This document shows positions 49,813 to 57,432 of a DNA stretch of 64,000 nucleotides, one piece after another. The translations under genes were made by a program, and so were the position numbers. The stretch comes from Hymenobacter polaris. Its GTDB lineage: Bacteria > Bacteroidota > Bacteroidia > Cytophagales > Hymenobacteraceae. The stretch is from assembly GCF_012927305.1 (NCBI RefSeq), contig NZ_JABBGH010000003.1, forward strand, positions 620,001 through 684,000. Direction: 5' to 3'. Numbering within the stretch: position 1 is the first letter of the stretch; each line of letters begins with the position of its first letter. A model generated the notes under the pieces. It was not told where the DNA came from, did not search any database, and saw nothing but the letters and a program-made list of their open reading frames with translations.

Positions 49813-51375
49813 CTACCGGAATTTTGGATTGGAGATGCGCACGCGGTGATTGATGATTTCCACCTGCTTGTCTTTGGGGTAATCGACTTGGAACGTGAAC
49901 ACCAGGCGCTGATTGGTGCCGGGCGGCAGCGTGAGCAGCCAGGTGAGCTTGCCGGTGCGCTTATCTAGTTCAGCCCCGCTGGCTTCGAGCACCTTCACGT
50001 CAATCTCCTTTTCCTCCGAGATGGGCACCTCGTCGAGTAACCGCAGGTGCACGGTTTCGGCGTGGCGGTTGAGCACGTTGAGCTGGTAGCTGAGGCGCAC
50101 CCGGCGCTTGTCGCTCAGCGGCACGTTGCCGCTGAAATCTTCGAGTTTGGCGCGGCCCACCACCAGTTGCGGGTCGGTGCCCAGGGTCACTTCGAGCGAG
50201 TCGTTGAAAGCCCGGTCGTCGAGGTCGGTGCGGCCCACATATACGCCGTCGTGGTACACGCTGGCGCGGTCGGGCAGCTGCAAGCCTTCCCAGCCGCTCA
50301 CCTTGGTTTGGAGCACCACCTGCTCCGACACGCGCGGCACGGCCAGGTATTCGGGGTGGGCCGGCAGGGAAACCGGGGGTAGGGTTAGCTCGCGGCGGCC
50401 GCCGGAGGCTAGGGTGATTGGCTCGGGCACCTCGTAACGGGTGCCCTGCGTGGCCAGGGCACCCGAGTGGCCCTTGGCGGTGCCCTTCACCACGTACTCG
50501 TCTACGCGCCCCTCGCCGTTGTGGTCGCCGCCGTCGAAATCCAACTCCCAGGGAGTTAGCTCGGGCCGCTTCACGTCGGCCACCTCGTAGCGCATCAGCA
50601 CCACCGGCAGGCGCTGCCAGTCGAGGCCAGTGCGATTGCTAAGCCGGCCGCGGGTGACGAAGCGTACCGCGCGCCCGCTGGCGTCGGCCCGGATATCGAG
50701 CGCAGGAAGCCAGGGGCTGCGATGGTTGAGGAAGTAGTGCAGCGTGAGCGTCACCATGCCGGCGTGGGCAGCCCGCACCACCAGCACCTGCCGGTCGCCG
50801 CTGCTGGTTTGGCTGGCGCGGGGCTGCACCTGGGCAATGTCCGTTTTAAGAACTGCCAGGCGCGCCTCCGCGCGGCTGGTTTCCTGCTGAATAGTTGGTA
50901 AGCGCTGGCGCATGAGGGCGGCCCCGCGCTGCACCTCGGCGCTCCAGTTGGCCTGCGTGCCGGAGGGCAGGGTTTGGTTGGCCAGCAAAAAGGCTTTTTC
51001 CTGCTTTAGCCCGTCCAGCTCGCCTTCCAGGGTGCGCTGCTCGGCGGTGGCCCGGCTCAGGCTGTCGGCGGCAGTGGGGTAGAGGGGCGTGGGCGGCGGC
51101 AGCTGCTCATCGTCGTCGTCAATAAACAGCAGCTCGGCTCCTTCGCCCCATTGCGCTTCCAGGTCTTCCGTGCCGAGGCGGGGCGAGAGGCCGCTTACCA
51201 CCACCCGGTTGAGGCCGGCCGCCAGCGCCACGGTAGCCCGGTGTTCCAGCGCCGTGCCGTTGAGGTACACCGTGGCGCGGGTGAGGGGAGGCTTCACGGC
51301 CACGCGGTTCGGAACAGACTGGGCCAGTAGGCTGGCCGGGGCAGCTAGTAATAAAATGACTAAGCGAGTAAACAT
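49813..51375 (-). CDS. DUF4139 protein, mucoidy inhibitor A-like
   Basis: This 520-residue exported protein (signal MFTRLVILLLAAPASLLAQ) has an N-terminal DUF4140 part (ATVYLNGTALEHRATVAL) and a coiled coil at about 100-190. The C-terminal DUF4139 domain contains RNHRS-type strands (LTLHYFLNHRSPWLPALDIR) and the end DYPKDKQVEIINHRVRISNP. This is the architecture of the MuiA-type family of unknown function, common in Bacteroidota. It overlaps no neighbour, and the epimerase gene converges on it with a one-base gap. Confidence 0.85.
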   Translation of the reverse strand: MFTRLVILLLAAPASLLAQSVPNRVAVKPPLTRATVYLNGTALEHRATVALAAGLNRVVVSGLSPRLGTEDLEAQWGEGAELLFIDDDDEQLPPPTPLYPTAADSLSRATAEQRTLEGELDGLKQEKAFLLANQTLPSGTQANWSAEVQRGAALMRQRLPTIQQETSRAEARLAVLKTDIAQVQPRASQTSSGDRQVLVVRAAHAGMVTLTLHYFLNHRSPWLPALDIRADASGRAVRFVTRGRLSNRTGLDWQRLPVVLMRYEVADVKRPELTPWELDFDGGDHNGEGRVDEYVVKGTAKGHSGALATQGTRYEVPEPITLASGGRRELTLPPVSLPAHPEYLAVPRVSEQVVLQTKVSGWEGLQLPDRASVYHDGVYVGRTDLDDRAFNDSLEVTLGTDPQLVVGRAKLEDFSGNVPLSDKRRVRLSYQLNVLNRHAETVHLRLLDEVPISEEKEIDVKVLEASGAELDKRTGKLTWLLTLPPGTNQRLVFTFQVDYPKDKQVEIINHRVRISNPKFR

Positions 51376-51539
51376 AACGCAAGCAGCCAGACAGATGGCC
51401 CGGTAAAGTTGCGCTTAAAGGAGGCTTCGCTTGGCAGTTGGCGCGCTTGATATTCTGCTATTTAGAAAAATATATAGTTACGTATAAACTGCTCTTGGAA
51501 AAAGCCTATTAGGAAAATGGCCTGCCGCAAAGCTTCTAA

Positions 51540-51596
51540 ACGCAGGCGGCGTGGGCTGCCCGGCCTAATCTGCCGGGCAGCCCACGCCGCCTGCGT
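51540..51596. other. 25-bp perfect hairpin after the small membrane protein
   Basis: ACGCAGGCGGCGTGGGCTGC and its exact complement form 25-bp arms (51540-51564, 51572-51596) around a seven-base loop. It lies just downstream of the small membrane protein gene on the minus strand. No T tract follows, so it could be an mRNA-stabilising or terminator-like end. Confidence 0.75.
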
Positions 51597-51616
51597 GCCT
51601 AGTCCACAGTTGGCCG

Positions 51617-51847
51617 CTACGCCTCCACGGGGCGGCGCGGGCGGTTGTAATCAGGCTCCCAGTCGTTGATGGGGCGCGAGATGCCGGGGGGCAGGTCGAG
51701 GTCGGGCAGGCCGGGGTCGTGGGGCTCGCCGCCGCCGTCATCGTCGCCCGAGGAGGGGGGCGGCGGGGGCAGCGTGCGGCGCTTGGGCACCACCATAAAC
51801 AGCGTAAACGTGGCCAGCATAAGTAGGGCAAATAATAGCTGATGCAT
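51617..51847 (-). CDS. Small single-TM acidic, Pro-rich protein
   Basis: The 76-residue product has one N-terminal membrane helix (MHQLLFALLMLATFTLFMVV) and a hydrophilic tail with Pro runs, Asp/Gly (SSGDDDGGGEPHDPG) and PDLDLPPGISRPINDWEPDY. I know no characterised relative, although similar small proteins are frequent in this group. It is flanked by a hairpin and a long intergenic region. Confidence 0.5.
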   Translation of the reverse strand: MHQLLFALLMLATFTLFMVVPKRRTLPPPPPSSGDDDGGGEPHDPGLPDLDLPPGISRPINDWEPDYNRPRRPVEA

Positions 51848-52171
51848 AACCTGAAACGATAGAAAAACGCGCTAAGTGGGTAAAAACCAAGAGCAGCAAA
51901 CAGGCCGCCGCCGCCGGCACTGGTAAGAGGGCCAACGCAAACGGGCGGCTTGGTGTTGCGCCCCGCCCGGCCTAGGGGCTAAGTTAACTGATACCTAGGA
52001 AAAAGGAAAGTATTAGGCATGGAGTAGGACGAGTTGCCCTCGCTTTTTAGCACCCTGGCGCAAGCGCCCCGCCCTGGCCCCCCGCTCAGAGGTAGGCACT
52101 TGCGCCGGGGCCCTGAAAGCCTATTTCAATAGTTAGTGGGCGGGCGTAAGCAGTTTAGGGGGCCTAGGGTC
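51848..52171. other. Intergenic region upstream of the TPP riboswitch
   Basis: About 320 bases contain three CCTAGG words (about 51972, 51996, 52163) and a GGCGCAAG/CTTGCGCC inverted pair (52053-52064 and 52099-52110). No open frame with coding character is present. The right end carries the promoter for the thiamin-regulated gene. Confidence 0.55.
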
Positions 52172-52179
52172 TATCTTTG
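52172..52179 (+). promoter_or_regulatory. Promoter -7 element for the TPP-riboswitch transcript
   Basis: TATCTTTG is an exact TAnnTTTG match ending 8 bases before the first riboswitch base, so the mRNA would begin with the aptamer. No clean TTG at -33 is visible. Confidence 0.65.
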
Positions 52180-52186
52180 CCGCCAT

Positions 52187-52270
52187 GTTTAGGGGTGCTG
52201 GCGTTGTGCGCGACGCCGGCTGAGATTACACCCATTGAACCGGAACCGGGTAATGCCGGCGTCGGGAACG
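52187..52270 (+). ncRNA. TPP riboswitch (THI element)
   Basis: The conserved cores are present in order: GGGGTGC (about 52192-52198), GCTGAGATTACACCC (about 52219-52233), GAACCGGAACCGGGTAATGC (about 52238-52257) and a GGGAAC end. GUUU/GAAC can form P1 and the GCGTTGTGCGCGACGC part forms the variable P3a hairpin. It lies directly upstream of the TonB receptor gene and overlaps the region where a longer reading frame would start. Thiamin pyrophosphate binding is expected to shut down the receptor. This matches the known TPP-regulated outer-membrane receptors of Bacteroidota. Confidence 0.93.
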
Positions 52271-52345
52271 AACCAATCCGCGAGCGCTTCCGCCCACGCA
52301 CCGACCCCTGGGGCGCGGGCGCGTTTTATCCTTTCCGCACCTACG

Positions 52346-54835
52346 TTGTTGAAAAAGTACTTTTTACCGGGCGTGGCGCTGCTGGCGCTGGCCGCCCCGG
52401 CGTGGGCGCAAGGCCCCGTTAGCGGCACCATCAGCGATGCCCGCACCGGCGAGCCGCTGCCCGGCGCCACCATCTTGCTCGACGGGGCGGCCCTAGGGGC
52501 TACCTCGCCGGCCGGCACCTACAGCCTGGCCAGCGTGCCGGCCGGGCCGCACGAGCTGCGTATCACCTTCGTGGGCTACGAGCCGCTGGTGCGCCCGCTG
52601 CAAGGCCAGCCCCAGGCCCAGCGCCTGGACGAGCGCCTGCAGCCGGGCGGCGTGCTCACGGGCGAGGCCCTGATTGTGGGCACCCGCGCCAGCGACCGCA
52701 CCGCCACCGTGTATACCGACCTGGGCAAGCAGGCGCTGGGCAAGCGCAACTTCGGCCAGGACCTGCCTTACCTGCTCGACCAGACGCCCTCGGCCGTGGC
52801 CTCGTCGGATGCCGGGGCGGGCGTGGGCTACACCAACCTGCGCATCCGCGGCGTCGATGGCACGGGCATCAACACCACCATCAACGGCGTGCCCCTGAAC
52901 GACCCCGAAAGCCACGGCTCGTTTCTGGTGAATCTACCCGATTTGGCCTCGTCCATCAACAGCATCCAGGTGCAGCGCGGGGTGGGCACCAGCCAGAACG
53001 GCAGCGCCGCCTTCGGGGCCAGCCTCAACATCTCGACCCTGGAAAACCGCCGCGAGGCCTACGCCGAAACCCAGAACAGCTACGGTAGCTTCAACACCTG
53101 GAAGAACAACGTGAGCTTCGGGACCGGGTTGGTGGGCAAGTACTTCACCTTCGACGGCCGCCTATCGCGCATTGCCAGCGACGGCTATATGAACCGGGCC
53201 AGTTCGGACTTGAAGTCGTACTACTTCGCCGCCGGCTACCAGCGCGGCAGCACGCTACTCAAATTCATTACCTTCTCGGGCCGCGAGAAAACCTACCAAG
53301 CCTGGAACGGCGTGCCCGAGCCGGCCATTACCGGCAACCAGGCCCAACTGCAGGTATACCTCGACAACGGCGAGCTAACGGCCGACCAGGCCGCGCGGGC
53401 CCTCACTGAGGGCCGCCGCTGGAGCTACTACACCTACCCCAACCAAACCGACAACTACCAGCAAAACCACTACCAGCTGCACCTCTCGCAGGGCCTGGGC
53501 TCGGATTGGAGCCTAGGGGCCGCCCTGCACCTGACGCGCGGCTTTGGCTACTACGAGAGCTACCGCGCCAACCGGCGCTTCTCGGCCTACAACCTGCCCG
53601 ACGTGGTGGTGGGCGCCGACACGCTGACGCGCACCAACCTCATCGACCGCAAGTGGCTCGATAACTACTTCTACGGCGGCACCTTCGCCCTCAACTACCA
53701 GCCTAGGGCCAATGACAAGCTGCAAGCCACCCTGGGCGGCGGCTGGAATAAGTTCGACAACGAGCATTACGGCGAAATCATCTGGGCCCAGTACGCCAGC
53801 ACCAGCTTTCCGGGCCAGCGCTACTACTACAACCTAGCCCACAAAACCGACTACAATGCCTACGCCCGCGCCACCTACCAGGCCCTGCCCTGGCTGGGGC
53901 TGTACGCCGACGCGCAGGTGCGCCACATCCGCTATGCCATTGATGGCGTGGAGGATGCGCAGCAGGACGTGACCACCCGCGCCAGCTACACCTTCTTCAA
54001 CCCCAAGGCCGGCGCCACCATTAGCCTGGGCCACGGGCAGCAGCTCTACGGCAGCTTCGCCGTGGGCCAGCGCGAGCCGGTGCGCACCGACTTCACCGAC
54101 CGCCAGCCCGGCTACGCCCCCGCCCGCGCCGAGCGCCTCAACGACCTGGAGGCCGGCTACCGCTACAGCCGCGCCGACCTGGCTTTCCTAGGGCCCAGCA
54201 CGGCCGTAAGGCTGAGCGCCAACTACTTCGACATGACCTACGTGAACCAGCTGGTGAACACCGGCCAGCTCAACGACGTGGGTACCGCCCTGCGCACCAA
54301 CGTGGCCAACAGCTACCGCCGCGGCGTGGAACTAACGGGCTACGTAGCAGCGGCCGATAAAATCAGCCTCAGCAGCACGCTCACGCTCAGCCGCAACCGC
54401 ATTCTGGACTACCGCGACGTGACTTACGACGCCAGCTACAACCCCGTGGTAGCCGCCGAGGGCCGCAACACCGCCATCTCATACTCGCCCAGCGTGGTAT
54501 CGGCCCACACGCTGGAGGGCCAGCCCCTAGGCGGCCTGCGCCTGGCCCTGCTCTACAAAACCGTGAGCCGCCAGTACCTCGACAATACGGAGAATGTAAA
54601 CCGCAGCCTCGCCGACTACCAGGTGCTCGACCTGCGCGTGCGCTACGCCCTGCACCCCGGCTTCGTAAAGGAGCTGGAGCTGGCCGTGCTGGTGAGCAAC
54701 CTGCTGAACGCCCGCTACTCGGCCAACGGCTACACCTACAGCTACCTCGGCGCCAGTGGCAATTCCGAAACCTTCAACTGGTACTATCCCCAGGCCACCC
54801 GCAACTTCCTGGCCTCGGTAAATGTGCGCTTCTAG
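52346..54835 (+). CDS. TonB-dependent receptor, thiamin-regulated
   Basis: An outer-membrane active-transport receptor, probably for thiamin or its precursor. The mature protein has a carboxypeptidase-like regulatory domain (SGTISDARTGEPLPGATILL), a plug with NLRIRGVDGTGINTTINGVP and a 22-strand-type barrel (YEAGYRYSRADLAF-type segments; final NFLASVNVRF). The first export-competent Met equivalent is TTG at 52346 or 52349 (read as MKKYFLPGVALLALAAPAWA); an ATG at 52235 lies inside the riboswitch and adds unlikely residues. Length is about 829 residues. The stop codon lies in the left arm of a hairpin repeat. Confidence 0.88.
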   Translation: MLKKYFLPGVALLALAAPAWAQGPVSGTISDARTGEPLPGATILLDGAALGATSPAGTYSLASVPAGPHELRITFVGYEPLVRPLQGQPQAQRLDERLQPGGVLTGEALIVGTRASDRTATVYTDLGKQALGKRNFGQDLPYLLDQTPSAVASSDAGAGVGYTNLRIRGVDGTGINTTINGVPLNDPESHGSFLVNLPDLASSINSIQVQRGVGTSQNGSAAFGASLNISTLENRREAYAETQNSYGSFNTWKNNVSFGTGLVGKYFTFDGRLSRIASDGYMNRASSDLKSYYFAAGYQRGSTLLKFITFSGREKTYQAWNGVPEPAITGNQAQLQVYLDNGELTADQAARALTEGRRWSYYTYPNQTDNYQQNHYQLHLSQGLGSDWSLGAALHLTRGFGYYESYRANRRFSAYNLPDVVVGADTLTRTNLIDRKWLDNYFYGGTFALNYQPRANDKLQATLGGGWNKFDNEHYGEIIWAQYASTSFPGQRYYYNLAHKTDYNAYARATYQALPWLGLYADAQVRHIRYAIDGVEDAQQDVTTRASYTFFNPKAGATISLGHGQQLYGSFAVGQREPVRTDFTDRQPGYAPARAERLNDLEAGYRYSRADLAFLGPSTAVRLSANYFDMTYVNQLVNTGQLNDVGTALRTNVANSYRRGVELTGYVAAADKISLSSTLTLSRNRILDYRDVTYDASYNPVVAAEGRNTAISYSPSVVSAHTLEGQPLGGLRLALLYKTVSRQYLDNTENVNRSLADYQVLDLRVRYALHPGFVKELELAVLVSNLLNARYSANGYTYSYLGASGNSETFNWYYPQATRNFLASVNVRF

Positions 54836-54916
54836 ACCGCAGATTTAACGGATTACACGGATTACGCAGCTACGCCTTGCTGCATAATCCGTGTAATCCG
54901 TTAAATCTGCGGTCTA
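54833..54916. repeat. 38-bp hairpin repeat, family 3
   Basis: Arms 54833-54870 and 54879-54916 (TAGACCGCAGATTTAACGGA at the outer end) pair with one mismatch around an eight-base loop. The left arm begins with the stop codon TAG of the TonB receptor gene. The word ATTTAACGGATTACACGGAT is familiar from repeats in other bacterial genomes. Confidence 0.93.
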
Positions 54917-54938
54917 AACCTAGGGCCTACCATCGTTG

Positions 54939-54946
54939 TATCTTCG
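54939..54946 (+). promoter_or_regulatory. Weak -7-like element before modA
   Basis: TATCTTCG differs from TAnnTTTG at one position, 45 bases before the chosen modA ATG. Confidence 0.25.
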
Positions 54947-54990
54947 GGGATAGTACGTCCGCACCACGCGGGTGTCGCCTAGTTTGTTTG

Positions 54991-55764
54991 ATGCTTCGCG
55001 TTCTTCTTTTTCTGACCTTAGGGCTCAGCGGCTGGCTAGGGGCCGCCCGGCCGGCCCCGGCTGCCCGCCCCAGCGCCCCGCCCGTTACCATTGCCGCCGC
55101 CGCCGATTTGCAGTACGTGCTGGACTCGCTGGTGACCATCTTCAACCGCCAGCACCCGCAGCAACCGGTAACGGTGGTGTACGGCTCGTCGGGCCGGTTC
55201 TACGAGCAGCTGACTCACGCCGCCCCGTTTGATATTTTCTTCTCGGCCGATAGCGACTACCCGCGCCGCTTACAGCAAGCCGGCCTCACGGCCGCCGCGC
55301 CCGTCGAGTACGCCCAGGGCCGGCTGGTGCTCTGGAGCCGCAAGCTGGACCCTAGGGCCCAAGGCATGAATACCTTGCTCGACCCCCAGGTGCGCCGCAT
55401 TGCCATTGCCAACCCCGCCCACGCGCCCTACGGCCGCAAAGCCGAGGAAATCCTGCACCACTACCAGCTCTACGACCGGGTGCAACCCAAGCTGGTGCTG
55501 GGCGAGAACATCGGCCAGGCGGCCCAGTACGCCGCCACCGGCGCCGCCGATGCGGGCCTGCTGGCGTACTCGCTGGCCCTCAGCCCCGAGCTGCGCCGGG
55601 CGGGTCGGTTCTACCTCATTCCGGCCACCGCCCACACGCCCCTGCACCAAAGCTACGTGCTGCTCAAGCGCGCCCAGGGCAACGCCACCGCCACCGCCTT
55701 CGCCAGCTTCATCGGCAGCCCAGCGGCCAAGGCAGCGCTGAAGAAGTATGGGTTTGGGTTGTAA
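54991..55764 (+). CDS. modA: Molybdate ABC transporter substrate-binding protein
   Basis: Periplasmic molybdate/tungstate binding protein. From MLRVLLFLTLGLSGWL the 257-residue product has a signal peptide (to about 25-30). The ModA core follows: VTIAAAADLQYVLDSLVTIF, YGSSGRFYEQLTHAAPFDIF, ADSDYPRRLQQAGL, VLGENIGQAAQYAATGAADA and a C-terminal AALKKYGFGL. The frame extends 38 codons upstream, but those codons fall in a hairpin and lack signal features. modB and modC follow. Confidence 0.92.
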   Translation: MLRVLLFLTLGLSGWLGAARPAPAARPSAPPVTIAAAADLQYVLDSLVTIFNRQHPQQPVTVVYGSSGRFYEQLTHAAPFDIFFSADSDYPRRLQQAGLTAAAPVEYAQGRLVLWSRKLDPRAQGMNTLLDPQVRRIAIANPAHAPYGRKAEEILHHYQLYDRVQPKLVLGENIGQAAQYAATGAADAGLLAYSLALSPELRRAGRFYLIPATAHTPLHQSYVLLKRAQGNATATAFASFIGSPAAKAALKKYGFGL

Positions 55765-55786
55765 AAATTTGAAAATAATCAAAGCA

Positions 55787-55901
55787 AAAAAGCACGTCAT
55801 GCTGAGCTTGTCGAAGCATCTCTACCGCGCAAATAGACCTAATCGTTAGGATTACTTGCGCGGTAGAGATGCTTCGGCAAGCTCAGCATGACGTGCTTTT
55901 T
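55787..55901. repeat. Hairpin repeat, family 1 copy G, inside the mod operon
   Basis: Arms of 46 bases (55787-55832, 55856-55901) pair with one mismatch. The loop can form a second small hairpin (CCTAA/TTAGG). The repeat occupies the 165-base gap between modA and modB. Confidence 0.94.
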
Positions 55902-55929
55902 ACAGCTACTGCTACTACTTACACCGCCT

Positions 55930-56613
55930 ATGCTTCCCCCCGACTACTGGCAAACCCTGCGCCTGACCTTGGCCCTGGCCGCCAGCACCACCGGCATCCT
56001 GCTGGTGCTGAGCGTGCCCGTGGCCTACGCCTTGGCCTACGGGCGCTGGCGCGGCCGCCCGCTCGTGGAGGCCGTCGTGAGCCTGCCGCTGGTGCTGCCG
56101 CCTACCGTCATCGGCTACTACCTGCTGCTGGTTTTCAGCGACAGCACCGCCCTAGGGCGCTTCCTAATTAATAACTTGGGCTGGGAGCTGAACTTCAGCT
56201 TTCCAGGCATCCTGGTGGGGTCGCTGGTGTACAGCCTGCCATTTATGGTGCAGCCGCTGCAGGCCGGGTTTCAGCAACTGCCGCGCTCGCTGCCCGAGGC
56301 GGCCTACACCCTGGGCAAGTCGCGCCTGACGACCCTGTGGCGGGTGCTGCTGCCCAACATGCGCCCGGCCCTGCTCAACGGGGTGGTGCTCACATTTGCG
56401 CACACCCTAGGGGAGTTTGGGGTGGTGCTGCTCATTGGCGGCAACCTGCCGGGGCGCACCCGCGTGGCCAGCATCGCCATCTACGACGAGGTGCAGAGCC
56501 TGCGCTACGCCGAGGCCAATGCCTACGCCCTCACGCTGCTCGCCCTGGCCTTTGCGATATTGGTGGCCTTGTTCTGGCTGGTGCGCAAAAACGCCGCCCA
56601 CTTGTCCGCGTGA
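55930..56613 (+). CDS. modB: Molybdate ABC transporter permease
   Basis: Inner-membrane permease of the molybdate importer. From MLPPDYWQTLRLTLAL the 227-residue product has about five membrane helices and the EAA-type cytoplasmic loop LPEAAYTLGKSRLTTLWRVL at about 132-151, and LGEFGVVLLIGGNLPGRT. The upstream ATG inside the hairpin arm (55888) would add 14 residues and is less likely. The stop overlaps the modC GTG by four bases. Confidence 0.95.
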   Translation: MLPPDYWQTLRLTLALAASTTGILLVLSVPVAYALAYGRWRGRPLVEAVVSLPLVLPPTVIGYYLLLVFSDSTALGRFLINNLGWELNFSFPGILVGSLVYSLPFMVQPLQAGFQQLPRSLPEAAYTLGKSRLTTLWRVLLPNMRPALLNGVVLTFAHTLGEFGVVLLIGGNLPGRTRVASIAIYDEVQSLRYAEANAYALTLLALAFAILVALFWLVRKNAAHLSA

Positions 56614-57422
56614 TTGACTTCCACCTCCGCAAAGCCCTGCACACCGCCGCCGGCCCCGGCCACCTCGACGTGGCCCTGACCCTGGCGCCCGGCGAACTGC
56701 TGGCCCTCACCGGCCCCAGCGGTGCCGGCAAAACCACCCTGCTGCGCCTGCTGGCCGGCCTCGACCGCCCCGACGGCGGCTTCCTCACGGCGGCGGGCCA
56801 GGACTGGTACCGCGCAAAGCCGCGCCGCTGGCTGCCCCCCCAGCGCCGCCCCCTAGGGCTGGTTTTCCAGGACTACGCCCTGTTTCCGCACCTGACGGTG
56901 CGCGAGCAGCTGGCCTTCGCCGCCGATGGGCAGCCTGATAATAAGCAGATTGTCAACGAGCTGCTGGCGATGCTGGAGCTAACCGAGCTAGCCGGCCAGC
57001 ACCCGGCCCAGCTCTCGGGCGGGCAGCAGCAGCGGGTGGCGCTGGCCCGCGCCCTGGCCCGCCGCCCCAGGCTGCTGCTGCTCGACGAGCCCCTCTCGGC
57101 CCTCGACCTGCCCACCCGCCTGCGCCTGCAAGCCGCCCTGGCCGAGGTGCACCAGCGCTTCGAGCTGACTACCATCCTCATCAGCCACGACCCCACCGAA
57201 ATAGCCCGGCTGGCCACCCGCGTGGTGGAGCTGGCGCTGGGCCAAGTGCGCCGCGTGGGGCCGCCCGCCATGCCCGCCCCCAGCCTGCGCGGCACGGTGC
57301 TGGCCGTGCTGCCTGCGGGCCGGGCGCAGGTGCAGCTGCCCGGCGGCGCCGTAATAGAAGTGACCCTCGGGCGGGCAGCACGGGTAGGAGAGGAGCTGGA
57401 ACTGAGCGTGACAGTAGCCTAG
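56610..57422 (+). CDS. modC: Molybdate ABC transporter ATP-binding protein
   Basis: ATPase of the molybdate importer. The GTG start overlaps the ModB stop (GTGA), a sign of coupled translation. The 270-residue product has Walker A GPSGAGKT at 35-42, Q-loop FQDYALFP, signature LSGGQQQRVALARALA at 135-150 and Walker B LLLLDEPLSALD. A short C-terminal region of about 45 residues (RGTVLAVLPAGRAQVQLPGG) is a TOBE/MOP-type domain, probably for molybdate sensing. Confidence 0.94.
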   Translation: MIDFHLRKALHTAAGPGHLDVALTLAPGELLALTGPSGAGKTTLLRLLAGLDRPDGGFLTAAGQDWYRAKPRRWLPPQRRPLGLVFQDYALFPHLTVREQLAFAADGQPDNKQIVNELLAMLELTELAGQHPAQLSGGQQQRVALARALARRPRLLLLDEPLSALDLPTRLRLQAALAEVHQRFELTTILISHDPTEIARLATRVVELALGQVRRVGPPAMPAPSLRGTVLAVLPAGRAQVQLPGGAVIEVTLGRAARVGEELELSVTVA

Positions 57423-57432
57423 GGAGCTACCG

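Noticed and set aside
52235..52345. Upstream ATG start of the TonB receptor
   Set aside because: It lies inside the TPP aptamer and adds a non-signal N-terminus. A TTG directly before the signal peptide is more plausible.
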